DNA of 47,433 bases from Gammaproteobacteria bacterium (GTDB lineage Bacteria > Pseudomonadota > Gammaproteobacteria > Chromatiales > Chromatiaceae): assembly GCA_018812525.1 (NCBI GenBank), contig JAHJDE010000149.1, forward strand, positions 1 to 47,433, in the 5' to 3' direction. Of the stretch, positions 22,790 through 31,360 are shown piece by piece. The notes under the pieces were generated by a model that was not told the DNA's origin, did no database searches, and saw only the letters and a list, made by a program, of their open reading frames with translations. The position numbers and the translations under genes are program-made. Positions within the stretch are counted from its first letter, which is position 1. Each line of letters starts with the position of its first letter.

Positions 22790-24079
22790 ATGAAGTGGTT
22801 GTTCGGCACCCTGGCGGTAATGCTTGCAAGCGTTGCACTTACCCTGCTGGTCAACAAGGACAACGGGTACGTCCTGATCGGGTATGGGACCTGGACCCTG
22901 GAGGGGAGCCTGGCCTTCTTTGTCCTCGTCAACATGCTGCTGTTTCTCTTGTTTTACTTGGCCGTGCGGAGCATCAAAGGTCTGTGGACCATGCCGCAGA
23001 ATGTGCGTGCCTGGAATGGGCACCGCCTCTCGCGCCGGGCGCGGAGCCACCTGACCCGTGGATTGGTGCAACTGGCCGAGGGACGCTGGCAGGAGGCCGA
23101 AAAGAGCCTTTTGAGGCACGCCGAGAATTCGGATGCCCCCCTGTTGAATTATCTTGCGGCGGCGCGTGCCGCTCAGGCCCAGAGCGCCCATGAGCGGCGA
23201 GACAATTACCTGCATCAGGCCCACGAGAGCATGCCATCAGCCGACGTGGCCGTCGGCCTGACCCAGGCCGAGCTACAGCTGTCCCATCATCAGATGGAGC
23301 AGGCCCTGGCGACACTGATGCACTTGCGCTCCATCTCCCCGAAGCACCGTTATGTCCTCATGCTGCTCAAGTCCCTTTACGAAAGCCTGAATGACTGGTC
23401 GCAGCTCGCTGAATTGCTGCCTGAGCTGCGCAAGTACAGGATCTTCTCTAGCAGCGAGTTGTACGACTTGGAGCTGAACGTGCAGGTCCACTTGTTGCGC
23501 CAGGCCGCCAACGACCCCAACGGGAACCGGCTCCCCATACTCTGGGACTCGCTGGCCAGACCCCTGCGCTCAAACCCTATGCTGGTTCGCGAATACGCCT
23601 CCCTTCAAATCAAACGGGACAGTGGGGCGGACGTGGAGGGCCTGATTCGAGACACACTCAATCACCAATGGAATGCCGATCTGATCGCCCTCTATGGTTT
23701 CCTGGAGGGAGAGGAACCGACCCGGATGCTGGCCAATGGCGAGAAGTGGCTGGCGCAACGACCGAAAGACTCCCAACTGCTCCTGGCCTTGGGCCGCCTG
23801 GCCATGCGTGGTCGGCTATGGGGCAAGGCAAGGAGCTATTTCGAGGCCAGTATCGGTGAAGCGGAGTCTCCCGAGGCTTACAGGGAATTGGGGACCCTGC
23901 TGGATCAGCTGGAGGAAGCGGACAAGGCGACAGAGTGCTTCCGCAAGGGCCTTGAGCTATCGACCCGAGGTAAGTCGCCGCAGCCCCTTCCCGCCCCCGA
24001 GGTTTTGGGCTCACGCTCACTGATCAAGCTCACCACGGCTTCCCCCGCATTTACCCCGGCGTATCACAAGTCCGACTGA
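22790..24079 (+). CDS. hemY: HemY family TPR membrane protein
   Basis: 429-residue inner-membrane protein of the gammaproteobacterial hem cluster; its role in haem or tetrapyrrole synthesis is not firmly known. Two N-terminal membrane helices (3-21 and 38-58) are followed by RSIKGLWTMPQNVRAW, typical of the family, and a cytoplasmic or periplasmic array of TPR-like helices (LVQLAEGRWQEAEKSLL; LLALGRLAMRGRLWGKARSYF). It is not the protoporphyrinogen oxidase also called HemY. The ribosome-binding site GGGGAGG precedes ATG. Confidence 0.93.
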   Translation: MKWLFGTLAVMLASVALTLLVNKDNGYVLIGYGTWTLEGSLAFFVLVNMLLFLLFYLAVRSIKGLWTMPQNVRAWNGHRLSRRARSHLTRGLVQLAEGRWQEAEKSLLRHAENSDAPLLNYLAAARAAQAQSAHERRDNYLHQAHESMPSADVAVGLTQAELQLSHHQMEQALATLMHLRSISPKHRYVLMLLKSLYESLNDWSQLAELLPELRKYRIFSSSELYDLELNVQVHLLRQAANDPNGNRLPILWDSLARPLRSNPMLVREYASLQIKRDSGADVEGLIRDTLNHQWNADLIALYGFLEGEEPTRMLANGEKWLAQRPKDSQLLLALGRLAMRGRLWGKARSYFEASIGEAESPEAYRELGTLLDQLEEADKATECFRKGLELSTRGKSPQPLPAPEVLGSRSLIKLTTASPAFTPAYHKSD

Positions 24080-24095
24080 TGCATTGACCCTTCGC

Positions 24096-24117
24096 GCCCC
24101 GCCCCGAGGGGTGGGGC
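24096..24117. terminator. GC-rich hairpin between convergent hemY and lysR-type genes
   Basis: GCCCCGCCCC-GA-GGGGTGGGGC forms a 10-bp stem (one G-T pair). There is a short T-rich stretch after it (GCCTTTC) on the plus strand. It lies between the hemY stop and the stop of the convergent regulator, a good place for a shared terminator. Confidence 0.45.
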
Positions 24118-24139
24118 TGCCTTTCACTGGGTCATGTTC

Positions 24140-25051
24140 CTATAAGAACGCGGGATCCATCATGTCGATAAACCGTTTGGCCTGCGGCGATAGATACTTT
24201 CCCTTGCGGATAACGATGCCGTAGCTACGGGTCGGAAAATAGTCGAGGAGATGGCGGCGAATGACCCGTTCCGTTCCATTCAGGCAGACATCGGTAACAA
24301 TGGAGATGCCCATGCCCAGTTCGACATATTTCTTGATGATCTCCCAGCCGCCAGCCTCCAGCGCCACCTTAAGCCTGAGGTTGCGGCTGGCGAAGCCCAT
24401 TTCGACAATGCGCCAGGTCGCCAGATGCCTGGGTGGCAGAATCAATCCGTACTGGGCGATATCCTCCAGGGTAACCGTTTCCAATAGACCCAGTGGATGG
24501 TCCAGCGGAGCTATCAAGGCCGGGTGATAGACCATGCTCGGTTGATAGACGATGTCGTCCGGAACCTCGATCATGGAGCCAACAGCGAAATCCGCCTCGT
24601 CCGCCCGAAGCATGGCCATGCCGTCCCGACCCGTGACATTGTGGAGCTTGAGGTGAATGCCGGGGTATTTCTGCGCAAAGCGCTGCATCGGCCCGGGCAG
24701 GATATACAGGATCGTGGACTCGCCGGCGGCAATGTTCAGTTCGCCACTATCCAGATTTCCAGCATGGGCGACGAGGGCCGCTTCAAGATTATCTATTCCC
24801 TCCACCAATGGCTGGGCCAGTTGAAAAAGCACTTGGCCCTCGGGAGTAAGTTTAATCCTGGGACCCCGCCGCTCGAAAACCACGATGCCCATTTCCCGCT
24901 CCAGTGCCTGTATCTGTAAGGAGATGGTGGGCTGACTGAGGCAGAGGGATTCCGCCGCTTCACTGATGCTGCCTATCTGCGCCGCACGGCAAAAGGCGCG
25001 CAACTGTTTCAGGCGGTTCTGCTTGTAGTAGAGTTGAGGGGTGCAGGTCAT
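24140..25051 (-). CDS. LysR-type transcriptional regulator, CysB-like
   Basis: 303 residues. The N-terminal winged helix-turn-helix is clear: LKQLRAFCRAAQIGSISEAAESLCLSQPTISLQIQALE (within 14-52), then FERRGPRIKLTPEGQ. The effector domain (about 100-295) shows GELNIAAGESTILYILPGPM and ADFAVGSMIEVPDDI, with EIIKKYVELGMGISIV near the end, an arrangement seen in CysB-type regulators. It is divergent from rnfB with a 367-bp spacer, so it is the likely regulator of the Rnf/2-oxoacid oxidoreductase cluster. The effector cannot be deduced. Confidence 0.88.
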   Translation of the reverse strand: MTCTPQLYYKQNRLKQLRAFCRAAQIGSISEAAESLCLSQPTISLQIQALEREMGIVVFERRGPRIKLTPEGQVLFQLAQPLVEGIDNLEAALVAHAGNLDSGELNIAAGESTILYILPGPMQRFAQKYPGIHLKLHNVTGRDGMAMLRADEADFAVGSMIEVPDDIVYQPSMVYHPALIAPLDHPLGLLETVTLEDIAQYGLILPPRHLATWRIVEMGFASRNLRLKVALEAGGWEIIKKYVELGMGISIVTDVCLNGTERVIRRHLLDYFPTRSYGIVIRKGKYLSPQAKRFIDMMDPAFL

Positions 25052-25092
25052 GGCTTCAAAATCGATACCTTGAAAGTCGTGAAACGCTCGTT

Positions 25093-25162
25093 AGCTTTCC
25101 CTTCCTCTGGGAGAGATGATCCGGCCCTGGGGGCCTCCCTCTCCCAGAGGGAGAAGTTAAGC
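25093..25162. repeat. Imperfect inverted repeat with a CTCTCCCAGAGG core
   Basis: CCTCTGGGAGAG (25104-25115) and CTCTCCCAGAGG (25139-25150) are perfect complements around a 23-base loop. Imperfect pairing extends outward to AGCTT (25093) and AAGCT (near 25162). Repeats of this kind are common between genes in related bacteria. It lies in the lysR-rnfB spacer. Confidence 0.6.
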
Positions 25163-25197
25163 TGCCATGGGGTCCGGGGTAGGGAGCGATCAGGCCA

Positions 25198-25217
25198 GTC
25201 CTGAGCGCAGTCGAAGG
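25198..25217. repeat. Interspersed short repeat (CCTTCGACTGCGCTCAGGAC type)
   Basis: The 20-mer GTCCTGAGCGCAGTCGAAGG matches a short repeat found between genes in many proteobacteria, recognised from memory. Only one copy was noticed in this window. Confidence 0.5.
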
Positions 25218-25300
25218 GGCCGAGGAGACCCATGATCCTTAACCCGAGGAACCTGCAGTTTCGCAAGCACCCCTCCCGCAAGCATAGTCAAATATTGAGA

Positions 25301-25331
25301 ATGCAAATATTAAAGATTGAAATAATTGCAT
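25301..25331. promoter_or_regulatory. Candidate operator/promoter region of the divergent lysR-rnfB pair
   Basis: ATGCAA (25301-25306) and TTGCAT (25326-25331) form an inverted repeat with a 19-base AT-rich spacer. The surrounding 25285-25340 stretch is the only AT-rich part of the spacer. A loose promoter for rnfB can be read as TTGAGA (from 25295) and TGAAAT 17 bases later. LysR-type regulators bind AT-rich dyads in such spacers. Confidence 0.4.
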
Positions 25332-25418
25332 TGCCAAATCATCGAGCCACTCCTAACCTGCCATGACCCCCAAATCTACGGGGCCAAAAAACGAGGTTTC
25401 TTTACTGGGAGATTCAGA

Positions 25419-26303
25419 GTGCAAGGCTGGCTAGACCTGCAAAATATCGTGGTCGCCACTCTCTTCATGACCGGGCTGGGCGGACTCCTGGCAATGCTGT
25501 TGGTGCTTGCAAACCGAAAGCTGTGGGTCTACGAAGACCCTCGCATCGACGAGGTAGAGGAATTGCTGCCTCACTCCAACTGTGGGGCTTGCGGCACTGC
25601 GGGCTGTCGCCCCTTTGCGGAGGCGCTGATCGCCGGCGAGGTTATCCCCGGCCAATGCACCGTCAACAGCCGGGAGATGAATGAAGAGATCGCCCACTAC
25701 CTGGGTGTAGACGCGGGAGATGTGGAACAGCGGGTCGCCCGGCTGGCCTGCGCCGGCGGGGCCAACGTGGCGCGCATGCGCGCCCATTACGACGGATTGC
25801 CCACCTGTCGGGCGGCTGCGGCCGTGGCAGGCGGACCCAAGGGATGCAGTTGGGGTTGCCTGGGCCTGGCCGATTGCGAGGATGTCTGTGAATTCGTTGC
25901 CATTACCATGGACCCGCAAGGGCTGCCAGTCGTCGAGGCGGCCAACTGCACTGCCTGTGGGGATTGCGTCGAGATCTGTCCCAAGGACCTCTTTTCCATT
26001 CAGCCCATATCCCATCGCCTCTGGGTGGCCTGCAGGAATCTTCAGCGAGACGAAAAGGCGGAGGCCGAGTGCGAGGTAGCCTGCACCGCCTGCGAGCGCT
26101 GCGCCAAGGACTCCCCTGAGGGGCTCATCCATATCCGGGACAACCTTGCCGTGATCGATTACAGCAAGAACGGACTGGCCTCCCGTGTGGCAACCGAACG
26201 CTGCCCCACCGGCGCCATTGTCTGGCTAGACGATCTGGCAGGCGCCCTCAAGGGCCGCGAGGCCAAGCGGATAATCCGCAACAGCGCCCTTCCCGTGCGC
26301 TGA
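25419..26303 (+). CDS. rnfB: Electron transport complex subunit RnfB, long type
   Basis: 294 residues from a GTG after GGGAGATTCAGA. An N-terminal membrane helix (about 9-31) leads to the Fe-S domain HSNCGACGTAGC (C55, C58, C63, C80). The rest resembles long clostridial-type RnfB, not the short 190-residue gammaproteobacterial form: CSWGCLGLADCEDVC (143-157), a full CTACGDCVEICP (177-187), and CTACERCAKDSP (222 on), in which the fourth ligand is S232. The last motif keeps only C262 in ERCP. So one [4Fe-4S] cluster appears lost. RnfB receives electrons from, or passes them to, ferredoxin. The first gene of the cluster, 137 bases before the oxidoreductase. Confidence 0.93.
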   Translation: MQGWLDLQNIVVATLFMTGLGGLLAMLLVLANRKLWVYEDPRIDEVEELLPHSNCGACGTAGCRPFAEALIAGEVIPGQCTVNSREMNEEIAHYLGVDAGDVEQRVARLACAGGANVARMRAHYDGLPTCRAAAAVAGGPKGCSWGCLGLADCEDVCEFVAITMDPQGLPVVEAANCTACGDCVEICPKDLFSIQPISHRLWVACRNLQRDEKAEAECEVACTACERCAKDSPEGLIHIRDNLAVIDYSKNGLASRVATERCPTGAIVWLDDLAGALKGREAKRIIRNSALPVR

Positions 26304-26339
26304 ATCAATTTTGTCGCAAAGATCGTTGAAAACTGCGGA

Positions 26340-26381
26340 GTGCGCAAGGGATCCATAAGTTATGCTCTCGTCCTTGCGTAC
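26340..26381 (+). other. Hairpin in the rnfB-oxidoreductase spacer
   Basis: GTGCGCAAGG (26340-26349) can pair with CCTTGCGTAC (26372-26381), 10 positions with one imperfect pair, around a 22-base loop. No T-run follows, so it looks more like an mRNA processing or stability element than a terminator. Confidence 0.35.
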
Positions 26382-26440
26382 ACCCCGCTACCTCGCAATC
26401 TCTGCGTCCTGGAACACAGCTACAGTTAAGGTGAAGAGTC

Positions 26441-29400
26441 ATGGCCGGTAAGAAAGAGCAGAAAACCTTCAAGTACCCAGGCATCCGCATGGCGATGGCC
26501 GGGAATGAGGCCGTCATCCGCTGCGAACGCGAGGCTTCGGATGCGGCCGGGGCCTATCCCATCACGCCTTCCACCGAGATGGGTGAGCTTTGGGCGGAGG
26601 AGATGGCCAAGGGTCATGTCAATATCTCGGACCGCAGTCTGATCTTCGTCGAACCCGAATCGGAACATGCGGCAGCGGCCGTTACCGCCGGCATGTCTAT
26701 GACTGGCCTGCGCGCCACCAACTTCTCGTCCGCCCAAGGCGTCGCCTTTATGCATGAGTCGCTCTACGCCGCCGCCGGCAAGCGGCTGCCTTATGTGTTG
26801 AATATCGGCTGCCGCGCCATCACCAAGGCCTCGCTCAATGTCCATTGTGGCCACGACGATTTCCACTGCATCGACGATACCGGCTTCATCCAACTCTACG
26901 CCAACGGCGCCCAGGGCGCCGCCGACCTCAACCTGATTGGCCGCAAGGTTGCCGAGCTGGCCCTAACCCCCGCCGCCGTGGGCCAGGACGGCTTCCTCAC
27001 CACCCATTTGATCGAGCCGGTGCAGGTCCCCGAACGTGAGCTGATCGCCGAATTCCTGGGCCGCCCCGATGACATCATCGACTCCCCCACACCGGCGCAG
27101 AAACTCCTTTACGGCGAGACCCGCCGCCGCATCCCCGCCATCTGGGACGTGGACAACCCGATGCAGTCGGGCACGGTGCAAAATCAGGACGCTCACATGC
27201 AGACCACGGCAGCGCAGCGTCCCTTTTTCTACGACCATGTGGAGAAGATTGCCGATCAGGTGATGGACGAGTTCTATGAACTCACCGGCCGCCGCTACAG
27301 TCGCATTGGCCTCTACAACCTAGACAAAGCGGACTATGTCATCCTCGGCATGGGTTCCATGGTGGTGCAGGCCCGTAGTGTGGCCGACTATCTGGAGAAA
27401 ACCCGCAAGCTGAAGGTCGGTGTGGTCGATCTCACTCTCTATCGCCCCTTCCCCGGCGATCTGATCGGCAAGGTATTGAAGGGCAAGAAGGGCGTGGCCG
27501 TGCTTGAGCGTACCGACCAGCCCCTGGCCGAAGACCTGCCGCTGATGCGCGAGGTGCGTGCCGCTATCTCAAAGTGCATCGAGAACGGCCAGGCGGAGAA
27601 GGGGCTGCCCTATCCCGAATACGACCGCTACACCAGCTTCAAGGATGCCCCCAGCCTCTATTCCGGTTGTTATGGCATAGGCTCTCGCGACCTCCAGCCG
27701 GAGGGGTTGATCGGCGCCATCGAGAACATGCTGCCGGACGCCCCGAAGAAGAAATTCTATTATCTCGGCATCGACTTCGTGCGTGAGGCGGCCAACCCCA
27801 AGCAGGAGATCCATGTCCAGAAGGTGCTCGATGCCTACCCCAGGGTCGGTGAGCTGTCGGTGCATGGCTCCGAGAACCCCAACCTGATGCCCGAGGGCTC
27901 CATCACCGTGCGCATGCACTCGGTGGGGGGCTGGGGGGCCATCACTACCGGTAAGAATCTGGTGATGACCCTCTACGACCTGCTCGGCTACGAGATCAAG
28001 GCCAACCCCAAATACGGTTCTGAGAAGAAAGGCCAGCCCACAACCTATTTCTTGTCAGCGGCACCGACCCCGATCCCGCTTAACTGCGAATACTACTTTG
28101 TCGACGTGGTGCTGAGTCCCGACCCCAATGTCTTCGGCCATTCCAATCCCCTGAGCGGCCTGAAGCAGGGCGGCACCCTCATCATCCAGTCCAGCCTTGC
28201 GAGCCCGGATGCGGTCTGGGCCAGCTTCCCGCGCTGGATGCAGCAGCAAATCGTCGCCAATGATATTCATGTCTTCTACCTCGACGGTTTCAAGATCGCC
28301 CGCGAGGAGGCCAGTAATCCCGAGCTGCAACTGCGCATGCAGGGCAACGCATTCCAGGGGGCCTTCTTCGCCGGATCGCCTCTGATGAAGATGGCAGGAC
28401 TGGACGAAAAGAAGTTGTTCCAGTCCATTGAGGAACGCTTGCAGTCCAAGTTCGGCTCCAAGGGCAAACGGGTGGTGGAGGACAACCTGCGTGTGGTGCG
28501 CCGCGGTTTCATCGAGATCCACGAGATCACCGACAAGCGGGTCAGTGTCGAGAACCAGCAACAACTCAAGAAGGAAATAGGCCTGCCGGTGATGCTCAGG
28601 CAGCTTTCCCAGGGCGATGGCGGCATCTCCGACATTCACCGTTTCTGGGAGCAGACCGGCAGCTTCTACGCCAGCGGCAAGGGTTCCGACATCCTGGCCG
28701 ACCCCTATCAGGCCCTTTCCCTTGTGCCTGCGGCCACCGGCATCTTCCGCGACATGACCCAGATCCGTTTCGAGTACCCCAAATGGATCGCGGAGAATTG
28801 CACCGCTTGCGGCGACTGCTATACGGTCTGTCCGGACAGCTCCATTCCTGGTTTGGTCAATTCAATCGGTGAGGTCTTCAACAGCCTCATCACCAAGATC
28901 GAGATGGGCGGGACCCCGACCCAATTCCTGCGCCGCGAAAGCCGCAATGTGGAGAAGCGCCTGCGCGGCCTGATCAACGAGCGGGGTGAAGGGGCCAAGG
29001 TCCGTGAACTGCTCGATCAGGCAGTGCTGGAGACCATCGCCGCCGCGGAGCTGGATGAGAAGGGCATGGCCAACCTCGAAAAGGAGTTCGCCCTGTTTAT
29101 GGAGAAGATGGGGACTTTCGAATTCTCCATCACCAAGCCCTACTGGAATAGCATCGAGAAGAAAAAACCCAATGCCGGCGGTCTCTTCTCAATCACCATC
29201 AACCCTTACACCTGCAAGGGCTGCATGGAGTGCGTCGAGGTCTGCGGCGACCAGGCCCTGTTGGCGGAGCGCCAGGACCAGGCCGCCATCCAGCGTATGC
29301 GTGACGACTGGAACTTCTGGCTCGACCTGCCCACCACCGGCGAAACCTACAGCCGTATCGATGACCTCGACGGCAAGATCGGTGCCCTGGAAACCCTGCT

Positions 29401-31360
29401 GCTGGACAAGTCCTCCTATAACTCAATGAATTGTGGCGACGGTTCCTGCCTGGGCTGCGGCGAGAAGACCATCATCCACCTCTTTACCGGCACGGTGACC
29501 GCGCTGATGCAGCCTCGGGTAAAGGCGCTACTGGCCAGGCTGGATGATCTGATCGCCCGGCTGGAGCAGCATACCCGGCTGAAGCTGGCGCAGGGCGTCG
29601 ATCTGAGCGATCCCTCCGCCCTGGGCCGGGCTGCTGATAGCGCCGATGAGCTGACCCTGGCCGGGTTGAGCGAGTCCATCGACCCGGATCGTGAGAACAC
29701 CCTGGTGGACAAGGATTGGCTCAAGCGTGTCTCAGGCCTGCTCAGCGATCTGCGTAACCTTCGCCAGGCCTACCTGGCCGGACCCTCGGGACAGGGCCGC
29801 GCCGCCATGGGGATAGTCAACGCCACGGGCTGCACCTCGGTCTGGGGCTCCACCTTCCCCTTCAATCCCTATCCCTTCCCCTGGACCAGCCATCTGTTCC
29901 AGGACAGCCCCTCTGTGGCCATGGGCCTCTTCGAGGGCCACATGGCGAAAATGGCGGACGGATTCAAGGCAATCCGCCGTAGCGAACTGGAACTGGATGG
30001 GAAGTACAACGCGACAGAGCATGAGCCCTTCTTCCAGCGTTTCGACTGGAAGGGCTTCACGGATGAAGAGTGGCTGCTCTGTCCGCCAGTGGTCTCCATC
30101 GGCGGCGACGGCGCCATGTATGACATCGGTTTCCAGAATCTCTCCCGCGCCCTCGCATCAGGCATGCCGATCAAGGTGCTGGTGTTGGATACCCAGGTCT
30201 ACTCCAATACTGGTGGTCAGGCCTGTACCTCGGGCTTTATCTCCCAGGTTTCTGACATGGCCCCCCACGGCTCTAAAATGAGAGGCAAGGAGGAGATGCG
30301 CAAGGAGATGGGCCTGATTGGCATCGCCCACCGGACCTCCTATGTACTGCAGGGCAACATCAGCAATACCACCCACCTGATCGAGGGCTTTATCGACGGC
30401 CTCAACAGCCGCCGCCCCGCGCTGTTCAACGTCTATGCAGTGTGCCAGCCCGAGCATGGCGTCGCCGACGATGCCTCCCGCCGCCAATCCAAGCTGGCCC
30501 TGGAATCGCGCGCCTATCCCCTGATGAAGTACAACCCGGACCTGGGCGATACCATCGACGAGTGCATCGACCTGGAAGGCAACCCCTCCCTCGAAGAAGA
30601 CTGGCCGATGTACAACATCAGCTATCTGGACGAGAGCGGCAAGGAAGGCAGACTGGAGGTTCCCATGACCTTCGCTGATTTTGCCGCCACTGAGGCCAGG
30701 TTCCGCAAGCATTTCCGCAAGGCCCCGCCAGAAACCTGGAATGAGGCTATGGTGCCATTGCACGAGTTCCTGGATCTGGATGCGGATGAACGTGAGGGTA
30801 AATACCCCTTTATCTGGGCACTGGATGCCAAGAACCGTCTGATGCGCATGATTTGTGCCCAGGAGATGGTCACCTCCTGTGAGGAGCGCCGCCAATTCTG
30901 GCACCAGCTCAAGGGCATTGCGGGCGAAATGAACAAGGTCGATGTGAATGCGGCGGTCGAGCGGGCCAAGATTGAAATGGCCAACCGCCTCAGCTCTACC
31001 CTGCTATCCCTGGCAGCCTCTGGTAACGCTGCCACCCTTTCCGGTACGAGTGCCGGTGGTGGCAATGGGACGGCAGCAGGCGTCGCTGTCGCGGGTGGAG
31101 CCCCGGTGAACTACGAGCCCGTCTGGATCGAGACCCCGGAATGCACCGCCTGTGACGAATGCATGGACATCAACCCCAAGATATTCGGTTATAACAGCGA
31201 CAAGCTGGCGATCGTCCTAGACCCTCAGGCAGGGAGCTACAAGGATATAGTGCGCGCTGCCGAAAAGTGTACGGCCGGCTGCCTGCACCCAGGAACACCC
31301 TGGAACATGGGCGAAAAAGACGTCGAGAAACTCGTCAAGCGGGCTGCGAAGTATCAGTAA
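26441..31360 (+). CDS. Pyruvate:ferredoxin-type 2-oxoacid oxidoreductase with C-terminal ferredoxin domain
   Basis: 1639 residues; ordinary homodimeric PFOR/NifJ is about 1170-1200. The family joins 2-oxoacid + CoA to acyl-CoA + CO2 + reduced ferredoxin, reversibly. Seen in order: YPITPST (39-45; substrate Thr), GCRAIT (R125, matching the carboxylate-binding Arg), the gamma-type domain with SVGGWGAITTGKN, a two-cluster ferredoxin insert (CTACGDCYTVCPD near 787; CKGCMECVEVCGD near 924), proximal-cluster cysteines NCGDGSCLGCGEKT (near 997), a predicted coiled-coil insert of about 100 residues, NATGCTSVWG (near 1130), and the TPP motif GGDGAMYDIG (near 1221) with YSNTGGQ. A Gly/Ala-rich linker leads to an added single-cluster ferredoxin (CTACDEC from 1568; CTAGCLHP near 1610). 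Pyruvate is the likely but unproven substrate. rnfC starts directly after its stop. Confidence 0.92.
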   Translation: MAGKKEQKTFKYPGIRMAMAGNEAVIRCEREASDAAGAYPITPSTEMGELWAEEMAKGHVNISDRSLIFVEPESEHAAAAVTAGMSMTGLRATNFSSAQGVAFMHESLYAAAGKRLPYVLNIGCRAITKASLNVHCGHDDFHCIDDTGFIQLYANGAQGAADLNLIGRKVAELALTPAAVGQDGFLTTHLIEPVQVPERELIAEFLGRPDDIIDSPTPAQKLLYGETRRRIPAIWDVDNPMQSGTVQNQDAHMQTTAAQRPFFYDHVEKIADQVMDEFYELTGRRYSRIGLYNLDKADYVILGMGSMVVQARSVADYLEKTRKLKVGVVDLTLYRPFPGDLIGKVLKGKKGVAVLERTDQPLAEDLPLMREVRAAISKCIENGQAEKGLPYPEYDRYTSFKDAPSLYSGCYGIGSRDLQPEGLIGAIENMLPDAPKKKFYYLGIDFVREAANPKQEIHVQKVLDAYPRVGELSVHGSENPNLMPEGSITVRMHSVGGWGAITTGKNLVMTLYDLLGYEIKANPKYGSEKKGQPTTYFLSAAPTPIPLNCEYYFVDVVLSPDPNVFGHSNPLSGLKQGGTLIIQSSLASPDAVWASFPRWMQQQIVANDIHVFYLDGFKIAREEASNPELQLRMQGNAFQGAFFAGSPLMKMAGLDEKKLFQSIEERLQSKFGSKGKRVVEDNLRVVRRGFIEIHEITDKRVSVENQQQLKKEIGLPVMLRQLSQGDGGISDIHRFWEQTGSFYASGKGSDILADPYQALSLVPAATGIFRDMTQIRFEYPKWIAENCTACGDCYTVCPDSSIPGLVNSIGEVFNSLITKIEMGGTPTQFLRRESRNVEKRLRGLINERGEGAKVRELLDQAVLETIAAAELDEKGMANLEKEFALFMEKMGTFEFSITKPYWNSIEKKKPNAGGLFSITINPYTCKGCMECVEVCGDQALLAERQDQAAIQRMRDDWNFWLDLPTTGETYSRIDDLDGKIGALETLLLDKSSYNSMNCGDGSCLGCGEKTIIHLFTGTVTALMQPRVKALLARLDDLIARLEQHTRLKLAQGVDLSDPSALGRAADSADELTLAGLSESIDPDRENTLVDKDWLKRVSGLLSDLRNLRQAYLAGPSGQGRAAMGIVNATGCTSVWGSTFPFNPYPFPWTSHLFQDSPSVAMGLFEGHMAKMADGFKAIRRSELELDGKYNATEHEPFFQRFDWKGFTDEEWLLCPPVVSIGGDGAMYDIGFQNLSRALASGMPIKVLVLDTQVYSNTGGQACTSGFISQVSDMAPHGSKMRGKEEMRKEMGLIGIAHRTSYVLQGNISNTTHLIEGFIDGLNSRRPALFNVYAVCQPEHGVADDASRRQSKLALESRAYPLMKYNPDLGDTIDECIDLEGNPSLEEDWPMYNISYLDESGKEGRLEVPMTFADFAATEARFRKHFRKAPPETWNEAMVPLHEFLDLDADEREGKYPFIWALDAKNRLMRMICAQEMVTSCEERRQFWHQLKGIAGEMNKVDVNAAVERAKIEMANRLSSTLLSLAASGNAATLSGTSAGGGNGTAAGVAVAGGAPVNYEPVWIETPECTACDECMDINPKIFGYNSDKLAIVLDPQAGSYKDIVRAAEKCTAGCLHPGTPWNMGEKDVEKLVKRAAKYQ

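Noticed and set aside
24080-24139. hemY cluster continuing into the next gene
   Set aside because: The next gene is convergent and a GC hairpin lies between, so the hem operon ends with hemY.
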